Shown here: positions 26,601-39,500 of the stretch, piece by piece | How the letters are laid out: each line of letters begins with the position of its first letter | Numbering within the stretch: position 1 is the stretch's first letter | Assembly (NCBI GenBank): GCA_023374025.1 | Contig: SIJG01000002.1 | Coordinates: 3,045,626 to 3,109,625 of the forward strand | Direction: 5' to 3' | DNA: 64,000 nt | DNA from: Heterodera schachtii | Taxonomy: Eukaryota; Nematoda; Chromadorea; Rhabditida; Heteroderidae | Position numbers and translations under genes: made by a program | Notes under the pieces: generated by a model | Told to the model about the DNA's origin: nothing | The model's input: the letters and a program-made list of their open reading frames with translations, nothing else | Database searches by the model: none

Positions 26601-29600
26601 ATAGCTGTTCTAATGATTTTGAATTTTACAGATAATCTTTGGCCATACGGTTTGTCCCAATTGTTTTTTAATTATTACTTTTTTTAATAATTTCCCATTT
26701 TCAGTATTATTACATTGGCACTTCTTTCACCGGCGGTCTTTTGACTTTGCCCTTTGTAAAAAACATTGTTAAAAATTCAGATAATTTACTCCAAACGCTG
26801 CACGAATTCCCCAAATATTTCTACAATCAATTGGTACATAATTGTTTAAATTTATTTTATTTATTTTATTTTTAAATTATTACAATTTTAATAAATTATT
26901 TTTCGGTTGTCCAAGCTCCGCTCGCGGTCGACTCATTCTTTCTGCTCAGCGGCCTTCTCACCGCGTACATTTTTCTGATCAAATTGCACAAAAATCAGTT
27001 TCATATCGACGCGGCCAGCACATGGTATCATTGTTTAATTTAAAATTTAATTAATTTTCAAATTATTTTTTTACTTTTTTAGGTTGGCTTATTATGGACG
27101 CCGATATTTGAGGCATTTCAAATTCCAAAATGCCAATACTTTTGATTTTGTTTGTTTTTTCTTTTTTAGGCTAACTCCAATTTATGTTTTGGTTATGATA
27201 ATGAAAGGTAAGTAAGGCCAAACTTTTGTTGTCAATTTTTGTTAATTGCTTTTTCAGTCACTGTGCTCACTTATGTCTCTGAGGGACCTTTTTGGAGGCC
27301 AATTGTTAGAAATATTCCGCAAAACTTAATGATGATGGCATTTTTTAATTAGGACCCAAACTTTTGTCGAGACTCTTGGTGGGCCAATCTGTTGTACATA
27401 AAGAATTTTGTGGGCCAAGGCGACTCGGTGAATTTTTGAGCAGCAAATTAAATTATATTTGTTGAATTTTAATTACCCCTAATTATTTTACAAATTACCC
27501 CTAATTAAGTGCATGGGTTGGACTTGGTATTTGGCCAACGATTTTCAACTGTACGCTTTTGCACCCATTCTGATCATCGCTTTGCACAAGTGTCATTTTC
27601 ATTTTTGTTTTTTTAATTAATTTTTATTTTTTTAATTTTCGATATAAAATGGGCGGCGTTTTCTTTGGCCTTATTTTAATGGCCATCTCTTGCGCAATAA
27701 ATGTGCTGATCACTCTGCAAAAGGGTTATCCTCCCGCCCCTCTTTTGACGTCGAAATTACAAATGTAAAAATAAAAATAATAATTTTTTAATTAATTTAA
27801 ATACGTTTTTTCAGAGTGGCAATTTTACCCGATTATTGGAACGATTTGTATGGTAAGAAAAATAATGTGAAAATGAACTAAAATAATTCTTAAATAAAAT
27901 AGAATAAATTGAAAGCATCTGATAAGGCTTTTTAATGATTTCTAAAATAATTAACTCAATTAATTAATTAATTGATTAATTAATTGATTATTAATTGCCC
28001 TTTTAGTGAAGCCATACATTCGTTGTGGTCCTTACATAATCGGGTGCATTGTTGGCCATTTTTTGGTTGAAAAACGGACACAAAACAATTTCCGAATGAG
28101 TACGGTAGGGATTTGGATTGTTACGGTATTATACAATTTTTGTTTTCCTTTTTCAGTTCCATTGTTCCATTGGCTGGTCCTTGTCAATTTTGCTGACCAT
28201 TTATTCCGTCTTTGGCCTTTTCAATTTCACTAAAACCGGCGAAATTTCGTTGTGGTGGTCAGTGAGAAAAATAAACCTTTTTTTCTTGCATTTTTTTTGC
28301 CGGTTTAAAAATTCATTTTAATTTAATTTATTTCTTTAATTAACCAATTAATACCCATTATTATTACTATTATTTAATCAAATTCCATTCGGCCTTTGAC
28401 TTTTTCCTTTGATCAAATTGACTAATAAAACTTTCTTTTATTCGAAATTACTCCAATTTATCATATGCCCTCTTTTTTGTAGTTTTTTTAATTTTAATTG
28501 GAATTCAAATCCATAAATTCTTTTTTTTTTTCCAAATTAATTTTGCCATTTTCTTCCGGTCTTTGTTGTACACCGCCTTCGGTCGGTTGGCATTTGCTGT
28601 TGCGTTGGGTTGGACAACATTTGCGTGTGAAACGAACCACGGAGGCAATTGCAAATAAATTTTATTAAAATTAAATTTATTAATTGCGGCGTTAAATTCA
28701 TATAATAAACATTTTTCCGCCATTTTTAAGCAACGATAAATGCCATTCTCGGCCACAAAATGTTTGTGCCGCTCAGCAAAATTACGGTAATTTCAAAATG
28801 AAATGGAAAACAATGCCAAATTGATATTGTTTCAGTTTTCCGCATATTTGTTACATCCAATTTTGCTGCAACTTTATTACTTCAGTCGGCCTTCGGCTTT
28901 TCATTTTACCCATTCATTTCAATTGGTGCCAATTTCACCAAAATTTATTTTAATTAATTATTATTATTATTAATTTTAAACAACAATTTTTAAGTTTTAT
29001 TTCTTATAAATCAGTTGCACATGTTCTTCGCCGCCGTTGCCACTTCTTACGGTTGTGCGCTTCTGCTGAGTTTGGCCATCGAAGTGCCGGTAATTAACAG
29101 AAATGCCAAAATAAGGCCGAAATAAGCACGAGAAAATCTTTAATTCGGTACAAAAACGAGCATTTGGAACAAAAATGCCAAAATAAGCAAAAATAGACGT
29201 GAGAAAAAGCATCCTTGAAACTTCAAACCAAAATTAAAATTCATTTTTCATGGTAGAAAAAGTAACACTTGTTTCTTTGTTCTAATAAAGCCCTTGGGGG
29301 TCCATTCCCCCTTTCGAATTGGGCTTTATTAGAGGTGACAAGCATATTAGAAAAAATGGGGGTAATTAGTCATTTTCAGGTGGTTAACTTTGACAAATTA
29401 ATCTTTGGGCCCGGCAGCGGTGGCGCCGCCTCGCGCCAACGCCGCAGCGCCGAACAATCGCAGCAGAAGGAGCAGCAGCAAAACGGCACGGAAATTGGCA
29501 TGGCACCGGCGCAACAGGCGAAAATTGAAAAATTAAATTAAATTAAAATTAAAATAATAATTTTGAATTTAGGCACAGGAAATGCAACCATTGATGACGA

Positions 29601-29695
29601 AGAAAGGAGAAGAATTGGAAGAAAAGGAAGAAAAAGAAGAAGATGGAGGCCAAACCATCAAACAAATTGGGGAAGAAAATGCAGCGGAGAAATGA
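23691..29695 (+). CDS. NRF-6-like membrane acyltransferase (NRF domain + acyltransferase-3)
   Basis: Start at 23691: RRRRRWHWPLGLFAAVCLLL is a signal peptide or anchor. The extracellular NRF domain follows in exons 23691-24047, 24528-24651, 24711-24776, 24821-24859 and 24904-24973, with the motifs VDAIGKVPSAV, GNNLWTGSWATC, WRGQYC and SDTCTDYDVRKLVQF; spaced cysteines suggest disulphides. The membrane part has the acyltransferase-3 signatures IRCLHGARFLSMCWIIFGHT, VDSFFLLSGLLTAYIF (near 26925), GWTWYLANDFQLY (near 27510), SAYLLHPILLQ (near 28840) and a last membrane exon ending LSLAIEVP. The C-terminal tail is Q-rich, then glutamate-rich. C. elegans NRF-6/NDG-4 relatives act in lipid or yolk transport and drug sensitivity; the substrate here is unknown. 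The last intron would need a GC donor (CAACAG/GCGAAA); otherwise the protein stops at 29541. Middle exon borders are approximate. Confidence 0.85.
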
Positions 29696-29999
29696 AATTC
29701 CATTTTTATGTATGAATGAAAACACAATTCAGTTTAGAAAATGCCATTTGTAACAGGTGCCAATAATAATAAATGAAGCTTCTGCGGTTGTCAATTAGTA
29801 AAGCATTGAGTTGCACAAACGCATGGCCAAATCCGAACGAATTTGCCAAGCCTTTGAATTGTGCCGTTCGTCTGATGATTGGTGTCTTCTTCGGGCTTTT
29901 CTTTTTTTGAATTGGCGTTTCGTTTCGCTTTATCTTTACAAGAAATTCAAATTTAATTGTTTAAATCATTTTGTCCAATTGATTTATTTGTTATTCTTC

Positions 30000-32900
30000 T
30001 CAAATTGCCCCCTTTTCTTCTTCTATTGTCGTCCCATCGTTTTGTCCATCCGCCGATTTTTCCGTTTGCATTTTCGGATTTATTCGTTCCATCGCGGCGA
30101 ATGCGCAGAAACCAATGGCGGAGCCGACGAACCAACTGAAGTCGGCGGCGACCCATTCGAAGTTGGCGGAGGGACGGAACAAAGCCGAAAAAGCATTGGG
30201 CAACAAAGCCAAAAATGGGAAAAAAGAGGGAACACGGCATTCGAAATCAGTGCCAAAAGCATACGGTGCCAATTGCGAATGGCGCGGAGATGGCCAAAGC
30301 GGCGAGCGCATTTGGGTTGAACCCATTTGAGTACCAATAGCGACCAGTCGGCCGAGTGCTGTACAACTCGTCCACCCACACTTTTTGCTTGGCCACCTGC
30401 AAAAATTGTAAAATTACCACCAATGCAAAAAACTGTCTTGTCGTTCCCCCATCGCGCCGGGTAAAAATACTAATTGTCCTAATTAGCATTAATTATTTAT
30501 TGGGCGGGAAAATCCCGTCCTTACCAAAAATGCTAATTTTTTAATTTGTTTTTCTGGTGCTTTTTTGTAATTATCCACCCACAATGTAATATCCTGCGAT
30601 AACAATCCCATAGAGTGGGCCCATTATTGCGCCGATCAATCCGAGTGTGTAGCGAATGGCGGCAGGCTTATCGTACCTAATTAAGGCAATTAACTAAATT
30701 GCTTTAAAAAAGCATTTTAAAATATTTTATAAATGAAAAAGCACCAATTCCATGGAGTTGAGAGAAGAGCAGCGAGCGCGGCCAACAGCCCACCATTATG
30801 CCAAGAAATGTATTTGGGCGCCAAGTTTGAAAGATCAAAGGCGGGACAAACGAAGTTGGCAATGTTAATGCCGATGGACGCCATCTTAAAACAGACAAAC
30901 AGAAATGCCAAATTGAAATGCCAAATTGTAAATTTGGCGGCTTATTTTGAGTCCCATTTTTCGTTTTTAGCCATGATTTTTTTGGGCGATTTAAGTCAAT
31001 GAAATCCCCCACTGATCAGCGAGTGAGTGATCACTGATCACACCGTCAAAGTGAGTGCGCCAACGGTCACTGCCATTGGCGAGTCGATTTGCGCGACCAT
31101 TTCAATTGGGTCGGTGGTCATTTGGCCAAACACGGGCTTCGTGGCGGAGATTGTCAGCACGGTCAGAGTGGCGAACAGCAAATAATTGATGGGCAAACCT
31201 TAAAAAGGAGGCAATGCTAATTAGGCATAATTATTGTTCATTATTTCACCGAAAAAATTGCCCAATTTGACCGAATTCCACGACTTGGCGAAGCGCGAAA
31301 AGTCGCAGAAACTGAAAATTGCGCTGCCCATCGAAGAAACGATTAATGCCATTGCGGAAAACATTGTCAAAACGGTCTCAGAAAGGGACAACGGTTCATC
31401 TGCAGTGAATGAATTGGCCAAATAAAAACATTTTTTGGACAAAAAATAATAAATAATTAAAGTTTAAAATTTATAATTGTAATTATTTTTAAAACCGTTT
31501 TAAATTCTCAAGTTTTTGCCTTTTCACCTTCAATGGTCAAACTCATCCTTAAATTGGCCAACCCGGCGGTGGTCACCAAATAGGCGGCCAATGCCATCAT
31601 CACAACGTAAACGGCGGGTCCGGCAAAGTCGATGAGCAAACGGACGGCGGAAAGGCGGGCACGGAACAGTGCGACTTGGACAGACCAAAAAAGCACAAAG
31701 GAAAGCCAACCGAGCGGGGAAAGACCGGCAAAAAGAAGGGGGGACTGAAACGGAAAGGAGAGGAAAGGGTTGGCATTGGCACAAAAAGGGGGGACTGAAA
31801 CGGGCAGGGGAGGAAAGGGTTGGAATTGGCACAAAAAGGGGGGAGTGAAACGGGAAGGAGAGAAAAGGGTTGGCATTGGCACAATAAAGGAGGGACTGAA
31901 CGGGCAGGGGAGAGGAAGGGAAAGGGTTGGCATTGGCACAAAAAGGGGGGAGTGAAACGGGAAGGAGAGAAAAGGGTTGGCATTAGCACAATAAAGGAGG
32001 GACTGAAACGGGCAGGGGAGAGGAAGGGAAAGGGTTGGCATTGGCACAAAAAGGGGGGAGTGAAACGGGAAGAGGGAAAGGATTGGCATTGGCACAATAA
32101 AGGAGGGACTGAAACGGGCAGGGGAGAGGAAGGGAAAGGGTTGGCAAAGGAGGGACTGAAACGGGCAGGGGAGAGGAAGGGAAAGGATTGGCATTGGCAC
32201 AATAAAGGAGGGACTGAAACGGGCAGGGGAGAGGAAGGGAAAGGGTTGGCATTGGCACAAAAAGGGGGGAGTGAAACGGGAAGGAGAGAAAAGGGTTGGC
32301 ATTGGCACAATAAAGGGGGGACTGAACGGGCAGGGGAGAGGAAGGGAAAGGGTTGGCATTGGCACAAAAAGGGGGGAGTGAAACGGGAAGGAGAGAAAAG
32401 GGTTGGCATTGGCACAATAAAGGAGGGACTGAAACGGGCAGGGGAGAGGAAGGGAAAGGGTTGGCAAAGGAGGGACTGAAACGGGCAGGGGAGAGGAAGG
32501 GAAAGGGTTGGCATTGGCACAATAAAGGAGGGACTGAAACGGGCAGGGGAGAGGAAGGGAAAGGGTTGGCATTGGCACAATAAAGGAGGGACTGAAACGG
32601 GCAGGGGGGAGGATGGGAAAGGGTTGGCATTGGCACAATAAAGGAGGGACTGAAACGGGCAGGGGAGAGGAAGGGAAAGGGTTGGCAAAGGAGGGACTGA
32701 AACGGGCAGGGGAGAGGAAGGGAAAGGGTTGGCATTGGCACAATAAAGGAGGGACTGAAACGGGCAGGGGGGAGGATGGGAAAGGGTTGACATTGGCACA
32801 AAAAGGGGGGAGTGAAACGGGAAGGAGAGAAAAGGGTTGGCATTGGCACAATAAAGGGGGGACTGAACGGGCAGGGGAGAGGAAGGGAAAGGGTTGGCAT

Positions 32901-34664
32901 TGGCACAAAAAGGGGGGAGTGAAACGGGAAGGAGAGAAAAGGGTTGGCATTGGCACAATAAAGGAGGGACTGAAACGGGCAGGGGAGAGGAAGGGAAAGG
33001 ATTGGCAAAGGAGGGACTGAAACGGGCAGGGGAGAGGAAGGGAAAGGATTGGCATTGGCACAATAAAGGAGGGACTGAAACGGGCAGGGGGGAGGATGTG
33101 AAAGGATTGGCATTGGCACAATAAAGGAGGGACTGAAACGGGCAGGGGAGAGGAAGGGAAAGGGTTGGCAAAGGAGGGACTGAAACGGGCAGGGGAGAGG
33201 AAGGGAAAGGATTGGCATTGGCACAATAAAGGAGGGACTGAAACGGGCAGGAGAGAGGAAGGGAAAGGATTGGCATTGGCACAATAAAGGAGGGACTGAA
33301 ACGGGCAGGAGAGAGGAAGGGAAAGGATTGGCATTGGCACAATAAAGGAGGGACTGAAACGGGCAGGGGAGAGGAAGGGAAAGGGTTGGCAAAGGAGGGA
33401 CTGAAACGGGCAGGGGAGAGGAAGGGAAAGGATTGGCATTGGCACAATAAAGGAGGGACTGAAACGGGCAGGGGGGAGGATGGGAAAGGATTGGCATTGG
33501 CACAATAAAGGAGGGACTGAAACGGGCAGGGGAGAGGAAGGGAAAGGGTTGGCAAAGGAGGGACTGAAACGGGCAGGGGAGAGGAAGGGAAAGGATTGGC
33601 ATTGGCACAATAAAGGAGGGACTGAAACGGGCAGGGGAGAGGAAGGGAAAGGATTGGCATTGGCACAATAAAGGAGGGACTGAAACGGGCAGGGGGGAGG
33701 ATGGGAAAGGGTTGACATTGGCATAATGAAAAATAACAATTATTTTTTCATTTTTCTTCTTTTGACCTGCGCGTCATTTAAATACGCCAAATTTGGCCAC
33801 AATTTAAGCAGCGCCACGTTGAAAGCCTTCGAGCCGAGAAATGTTTGTATGCCAAAATAAGCGACGCAAATGAGCATCCGAACGATGGACGGAATATGGG
33901 CACCATGGATGCCGAAAATGGCACGACAAAGCACGGGAAAAGGAATTTTATGCACCTTTTGGAGGATGGACAAATTAAAAATTCAAAATAATTTAAAAAA
34001 ATCACATTATTTAAAAAAATTAAATGTGCCAGCGATGGAAATTTGGCTGAACCTGACTTGGCTTTGAGCTGAGATTGCACAAAAAGAGAGTGACCAGAAC
34101 AGACAAAATTAACACGACAAACACCTGAGAAGGGACGACGGGACAGCCTAATTATCATAATTAATTAAGCAAATCAATAAATTATGTTTTCGAAATGCCA
34201 AAGGAATCAATTAAGTGCCAAATTCTTAGCTAAGATAAATTTTTTAAAGAAATAAACATTAAAAAGAACAACCCAAATGAGCATAATAAAAAACAAAACA
34301 CTTTTAATTGAATTAATAACTTTGAAAAAATTACTAAAATTAATTTAAAAATGGGGAATTTAGCTGGCTGATGCTTCTAAGTTTGTTAAATTTTGCTTAC
34401 CTGCCAGCTGGCCAATCTGAGCGAAAACAAAGTGCCGGCTGTCAGATAACCGGCAACACTGTGGATCACTTAATTACAAAATTGAAAAACAAATATTTAT
34501 ATTACTTTTGAATGAATGAACGAATGCCCACCGGACATCCAAAGTGCCGTAATATTGTAAGCATTCCAAGTCTGCTTCTCGACTGGCAGCAAATCGGCAT
34601 TGCTCAATTTCGGATCAAAGTCACGGCCCGCGGAATTATCGGAATTTTTAGAAGAAAATTTCAT
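30000..34664 (-). CDS. NCS1-family nucleobase/allantoin permease
   Basis: Proton- or sodium-coupled importer of nucleobases, hydantoins, allantoin or thiamine-type substrates, with 12 membrane segments expected. Exons that join in phase: 34532-34664, 34401-34468, 34053-34124, 33767-33955, 31528-31744, 31250-31399, 31044-31198, 30745-30884, about 30576-30676, then a C-terminal part ending at 30000. Motifs in order: NADLLPVEKQTWN (start of the family domain), PFPVLCRAIFGIHGAHIPS, FGIQTFLGSKAF, CDFSRFAKSWNSVKLGNFFG, INIANFVCPAFDLSNLAPKY, GLIGAIMGPLYGIVIAGYY and VDELYSTRPTGRYWYSNGFN. These match NCS1 (TC 2.A.39), not SLC23/NCS2. The final intron (between GFNPNALAAL... and SWFVGSAIGFCAF) is not resolved. 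NCS1 is usual in bacteria, fungi and plants and unusual in animals. It has nematode-like introns, so any transfer is old. Convergent with the acyltransferase gene. Confidence 0.88.
31745..33728. repeat. Intronic minisatellite, 46/58-bp units, about three dozen copies
   Basis: Two unit forms alternate, a short one and one with an extra ATTGGCACAATA; both contain GGGACTGAAACGGGCAGGGG on the plus strand. The array fills the intron between the exons 33767-33955 and 31528-31744 of the NCS1 gene. In transcript sense every unit reads pyrimidine tract, then CGTTTCAG/TCC, which is the same sequence as the intron's real acceptor at 31744/31745. The minus strand has no stops for 560-740 codons in all three frames. 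The unit lengths are not multiples of three, so it is not a protein repeat. Confidence 0.92.
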
Positions 34665-35828
34665 TGAAAATCTTTAAAATTGAAGAATAAAGAAGAAATT
34701 TGCTAATAAAATTGCGCATTTCTCGTGAAATTTTTTGCATAAAATTAAAAGGAAAAAACGAGGAAGCAATTAAGAAAAGAAATTAATGTTATTAATGAGT
34801 CAATCAAATGAACGAAAGGTGACGAGAAATTATCGGTGGGTGAATTTAAATAAAATCATTTATTTAATAATCAAGAAATTACTAATGATTGAATAATATA
34901 ATGGGATAATGAGGATAATTGTTTGCCAAATGCGCAATAAATAAACGAACAACAAAAAAAAGAGAGAATGTGAACAAAGTGAGAGAGAAAGAAAAAAATG
35001 ATCAATTAGGCAACAAAATTGAATTCGATTCTTCGTCATGCCAATTGTCCAATAAATCCGATCAAAAGCACCGCCACGGCACAGACCACCGACTGATCAG
35101 ACCAACGAACATCGGAAATGATATGCAATTATTTTTTTTATTTTATAGGGAAAATAAAGATTTAAAAAAGCTCCAAGCAAAATTTAGAGTTGCGATATGC
35201 TTTTGAGCAGATTTTTACCAAAATAGACGAATTAATTCTGAAATTGTTAAAAATAGAAATTGGGAGTTAAGTTTGATTCAAGCAAATGGAAAATTGCAAC
35301 AGAATTAAGGAATCGGCACTGATCAGTGATCACCTCCAAAACGAGACGGATTAAGTTTAAAGGCTGACATTTTAATTAATTAATTTTCCAAATTCTCCTC
35401 TAAGCTCAGTTGGATGAGCATTCCATTATAAATATTTTAATTGCCAATTAAAGCAAATGCAACCAACAAATTAGTAAATTAGTGCTGATCATTACGAAAA
35501 ATGCTGCCGAATGAAAGTCACCAAAACCAAAAAACATAAAATGTCCACAAAATGCAAATGCCGAGAATTGATAACAGAGAGAGAAAAGAAAGAAACAATT
35601 AATGGCCGCAATTAGCGATTTAATTGGTTAACTTTGTTTGGAAGAACGGTCATCGCAATTACCAGCAGAAATGGTCAAAGATAACAAAATGATTTCTGAT
35701 TTATCAAGGAAGTAATTTTATTGGGAATTTTTTATTTTACTATACAAAAGTGATTTTGCCAATTAATTACATTTCCAAGTCGTCCCCCTCCCTATACATT
35801 GACTGCATTTTTCGTCACTTTGTCCGCT
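34665..35828. other. Intergenic AT-rich region
   Basis: Promoter side of the NCS1 gene and 3' side of the secreted-protein gene. AT-rich, with several TGATCAGTGATCAC-like palindromes (for example near 35315-35335). No gene found. Confidence 0.5.
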
Positions 35829-37993
35829 TCATCTTCCGCTCATCCCTTTCGACACTTTGTCCGCTTCATCTCCCTCCCACTCATCTTCCTCTATTTCGAT
35901 GGCCCTCTTCATCTCTTCGGCCTGCCGTTCAAATGCAAATTCGTCCATAAAGTGCCGTTTCGCCCTCTCATCCAAAATGAAATCCGCCATTTTGACCGTT
36001 TCCGCGTCGTATCTCCGCCGCATTTCCGCGATGCATCTGCGCACTGCTTTGTTCCGGTCTTGCCCCAACGGCCAACACCCGTCCGGACGCGCCGGGATGG
36101 ACACGGCACGGTTCAGCACCGACAGATAGGCCAATTTTTTGGCCAACACACACAAATCCTTGCCGGGATACTGTAACACATTGGGTTCCATACAGTAACC
36201 AGACCGGTTAATTTATTTTCAATTTTTTAAATTTATTCTCCCATTTTTTTTTACCATAAAAATTCAAAAAATTAAATAGCAAAATTATATTTTGAAAAAA
36301 AATTATGGAAAACCCGTGGATGAGGCTCCGAAAAAGGAGGAGTGCCGAGTGTCAGTCTCGACCAACTCCTCTCCGGGGGGGGGGGGATGATACCAATACG
36401 AAAACCCCAAAATACTCAGCAAAAATTCACGTTTTCCCCTAAAATTTTCCGGAGGGTGGGGACTATACTTGGTACCCTTTCCCCACCCCTTTCCCCGCTC
36501 TCGTGCCTTGAACCCTATAAGCATTGTTTTACCCCGCCGTATAGTGCCGTGCATGTGCCGTCAATTTCCCACTGATTGGCGCCACCGCCGCCATTGCCCG
36601 GCCGTTGCAGCAGCAGCGTTTTGATGCTAATGTTGGCCATTTGGTACGGGTTGCGAAAAGTGTGCAATTTGTCCACGTCGAAAATGTATTTTTTACAATT
36701 GTCCAACAGCTCAGTGAGCAAATGGACGGCCCATCGCTGGTCAATCGGGCGAAAGTCGAAGCCAACTGAAAGGGGCAAAAACAGAAGACAAATTGCAACA
36801 GAACGTTTTGAAGATGGAATAATTTTGAACTCTTTGGGACACAAAAAGAAAAGTCTTTCCGTGTGAAAAACGAAACAGAGTTGGCCCAAAATGATAAATA
36901 CTTGATTGATTAGGTCAATTTTTGGAAAATCCCAAATCAAATTTGTCGCCCACCGATGCCGAGCGATTGGAACCGCCGGGAAAAATTTTTGAAATTTTAT
37001 ACATTGATCTGTTTTGCCCAAAAAGGTCTTTTCTTTTTTAAAAAAGCAGAAAAATATTCAAAATTCTCTCCGAAAATACCCCTATTCAATTGGAATGATT
37101 TCTCCGATCAGTCTTTTGATCAGATGCCATGCCAATGATCAATCACTCCGCGTCGTCCGTTCGTTCCCACTTTTTCTCGAACTCACATTTTATCCCCGAG
37201 AGTCCCTTGCGCACTTCCATCTCAAATCTTTCTGCATTTAACCCATTTTTCCCCGTTTGAATTGCTTTTTCTCGTCCAATTTTGTAAGCTGATCTCATCG
37301 TCCTGAACATTTCTTGGGCCCTTTCCAACTCCGAAGTGTCCAATTTCGACGTCCTTTTCAGTTGCACAAAAAGCCATTTCACAAAGGTAAAGCATTTGAC
37401 AAAGTCGCAAAAAGGGGACTAAATGAGAAAAAGGGCCCAATTTTCGTAAACGAATTAATTAATCAGTTAATTAATTAATTGGTGGGTATTCCTACCGTAC
37501 CAAGAAAGGTTCCTTTCCATCGTTTTTTGACCATTTTTTGCAACTCATTGCAATTTGTACGTAATTTTTTGTGGTGTTATGCAACAAAACTTTTTTGAGC
37601 AAACTGTTAAAAACGACCCACAAATATTTGAATTCATTTTGCTCATCATTTTCCATTTCCGAATCGGACGACTAAATTTTGTTAATTTTTAAATTTTAAA
37701 TTATTTTTCATTAATTTTTGCACACCGTTTCTGGGCTCGAAATTCTTTTTATGAATGGTCGAGTTTCGACCAATTGTCCGTATTCATCCAAACATTCTTC
37801 AACAATTTTCAGCGCGAGTTCACTGACAATCGGTGAAAAATTCAAATGGGCTGAAAATTTCAAATATTTTTAAAATTATTATTTAAAAATGTTTTTCAAT
37901 TTTTGCTTTTAAAATAAAAATTTAACTTGTTGCTTTCAATGCACAGAAACTTTCTATGAAAAGAAAAAAGAAGAAAATTGAGCAGCAAAACAT
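35829..37993 (-). CDS. Secreted two-repeat protein, paralogue 1 (389 aa)
   Basis: Six exons join in phase: 37927-37993, 37726-37850, 37501-37671, 37187-37418, 36533-36765 and 35829-36170, total 1,170 nt. Exon 1 is a signal peptide (MFCCSIFFFFLFIESFC). Exon 2 has FSPIVSELALKIVEECLDEY, exon 3 EFKYLWVVFNSLL, exon 4 SPFCDFVKCFTFVKWLF and an amphipathic segment ending GLSGIK, exon 5 DQRWAVHLLTELLDNCKKY and DGTCTALY, exon 6 KDLCVLAKKLAYL with a charged C-terminus. Exons 2-4 and 5-6 look like two copies of one helical module: a CL/SC helix, then C.(F/L).KK.A(F/Y), then a long helix. All exon junctions and phases agree with the gene at 55638-58403. No membrane segment after the signal peptide. I do not recognise the family. 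A secreted, possibly host-facing role is inference. Confidence 0.82.
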
Positions 37994-38424
37994 TTTTATG
38001 AGCAAAGAAATGAAAAAAAAAATTAAAAACATCAAATAAAATAAATGTTTAAAATTTGTCTATGGAAAAATATAATAAAACAATCAATTCTAATTGATTG
38101 CCAAATAATTCATCCGCCCTGCTGAAGCTGAAGAATGCCTACGCTTCCGTTCGTATGTTGAAAAACAAATTTCCATAAAAAATATATTTTAATTATCCTT
38201 TTTCATCAATTTTTGGATTTTAAAAATACAATTTGGATAATGCAAGTTCAGCAAATGATGAAAATGGAATAATATAGGATTTTCAAGTCTAATGAATTGA
38301 TTTTATAATTTCTTCTCCTGTTTAATCTCCCGGTCATTTTCCCATCCCCAACTCTGTCCTAATGCGGCGGATTGGAAAATTGCTCTTTTAAAAATAAAAA
38401 TGGGCAGTTTTGAACTTTCGGTGG

Positions 38425-38602
38425 GACCATTCCCAATTTCTTGCCCTAATGGAATGACCAAATAAGGAATTGACCGTCGCCAGCAGAACATTTATTAATC
38501 GCGAGCATCGGAATGGACAAATACAATACAATAACATTGGCCAACAATAAATACAATGATTTCGCAATGAGTGCACACATTCACAAACAAATCACAACAG
38601 AA
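38425..38602. repeat. Duplicate of the membrane-protein gene 3' region
   Basis: About 178 bp nearly identical to 39601-39781, from GGACCATTCCCAATTTC through GCAATGAGTGCACACATTCAC to AAATCACAACAG. A more diverged copy is at 46900-46988, downstream of the small membrane ORF. The 38425 and 39601 copies flank the hAT-like element as direct repeats. Confidence 0.85.
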
Positions 38603-38852
38603 TACTGTACAGAATGACCATTCTTTGATATTCCAATGGTTTGTGACCGAATTTAGCATGTTTTAATCAATTTAGGAACAAAATGAGAATTTCGAAAATT
38701 TTGAGTTTGACTTTTTGTTCGAATTTGGGTCCGGGATTCGAAATTGGTCCAAATGAAGGTCATATTCGTGATCAGCGACCCTGAAAACCCCCATAAACAT
38801 GTTTCCAAGACTTTTCAGAACAAAAAAAATTTTCTTCAAAAAGGGGGGGTAC

Positions 38853-39500
38853 CAGGGATGGCACGGAATTCCGATTTCCGACTTCCGATTTCCGATTTCC
38901 GACATTTTTGGGGTCGGATTTCCGATTTCCGAAAAAATTTTGGACGTCGGAATTCCGACTTCCGATTTCCGAAATTTTTGATAAAAAGTCGGATTTTCGG
39001 AAATTTTTTTGAATTTTTTTTCAAAAAATTAACAATTTTTTACAATGTTGGTTAATAAATTGCATTTAAATTTTCAAAAATTTCCCGGCGGCGCCTATCG
39101 GCACCGCCGGACCTCGCCCGCCGTGTTTTCAAAAATTTTGAAAAAACGCGCCGCAAAAAAAAGGTAAAATTTTTGATGAAAATCATTGAATAATTTTTTA
39201 AGGCAAATATTTATTTAAATAGATCAAAAATTTTTTGAATCGCATTTACTTGGTTAAGAATTAAAAATTTAGCCTATTATAATATTTAAAAATTTTTTTA
39301 TTATATTTTATTTTTTTTGAAAAATTTCCGATTTCCGACTTCCGAATTCCGATTTCCGACGTTTTTGGGCTCGGAATTCCGATTTCCGACTTCCGAAAAA
39401 TTTTTCGGCCTCGGAAATCCGATTTCCGATTTCCGAAAAATTTTGGACCCCCGGAATTCCGATTTCCGAAAATTTTTGGGGCCTCGGAATGCCATCCCTG
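38853..39500. mobile_element. Non-autonomous hAT-like element (648 bp)
   Basis: The left end CAGGGATGGCA and right end TGCCATCCCTG are perfect inverted repeats. The flanks are exact 8-bp repeats GGGGGTAC at 38845-38852 and 39501-39508. CAGGG ends with 8-bp duplications are typical of hAT elements. Subterminal regions at both ends are arrays of the short motif TTCCGATTTCCGA. The centre carries a GGCGGCGCCTATCGGCACCG block related to the inside of the element at 16777-17544. No transposase. Confidence 0.9.

Noticed and set aside
31508..33739. Open frames of 561-743 codons on the minus strand, proline/serine-rich repeats
   Set aside because: They arise because the pyrimidine-rich minisatellite strand has no stop codons in any frame. 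NCS1 exons lie on both sides and the unit length is not a multiple of three, so the array is intronic.
36515..37021. Continuous minus-strand ORF that looks like a separate gene starting upstream of GFDFRP
   Set aside because: There is no ATG before the hydrophobic stretch, and a phase-1 acceptor inside it joins precisely to the previous exon; the second paralogue shows the same arrangement.
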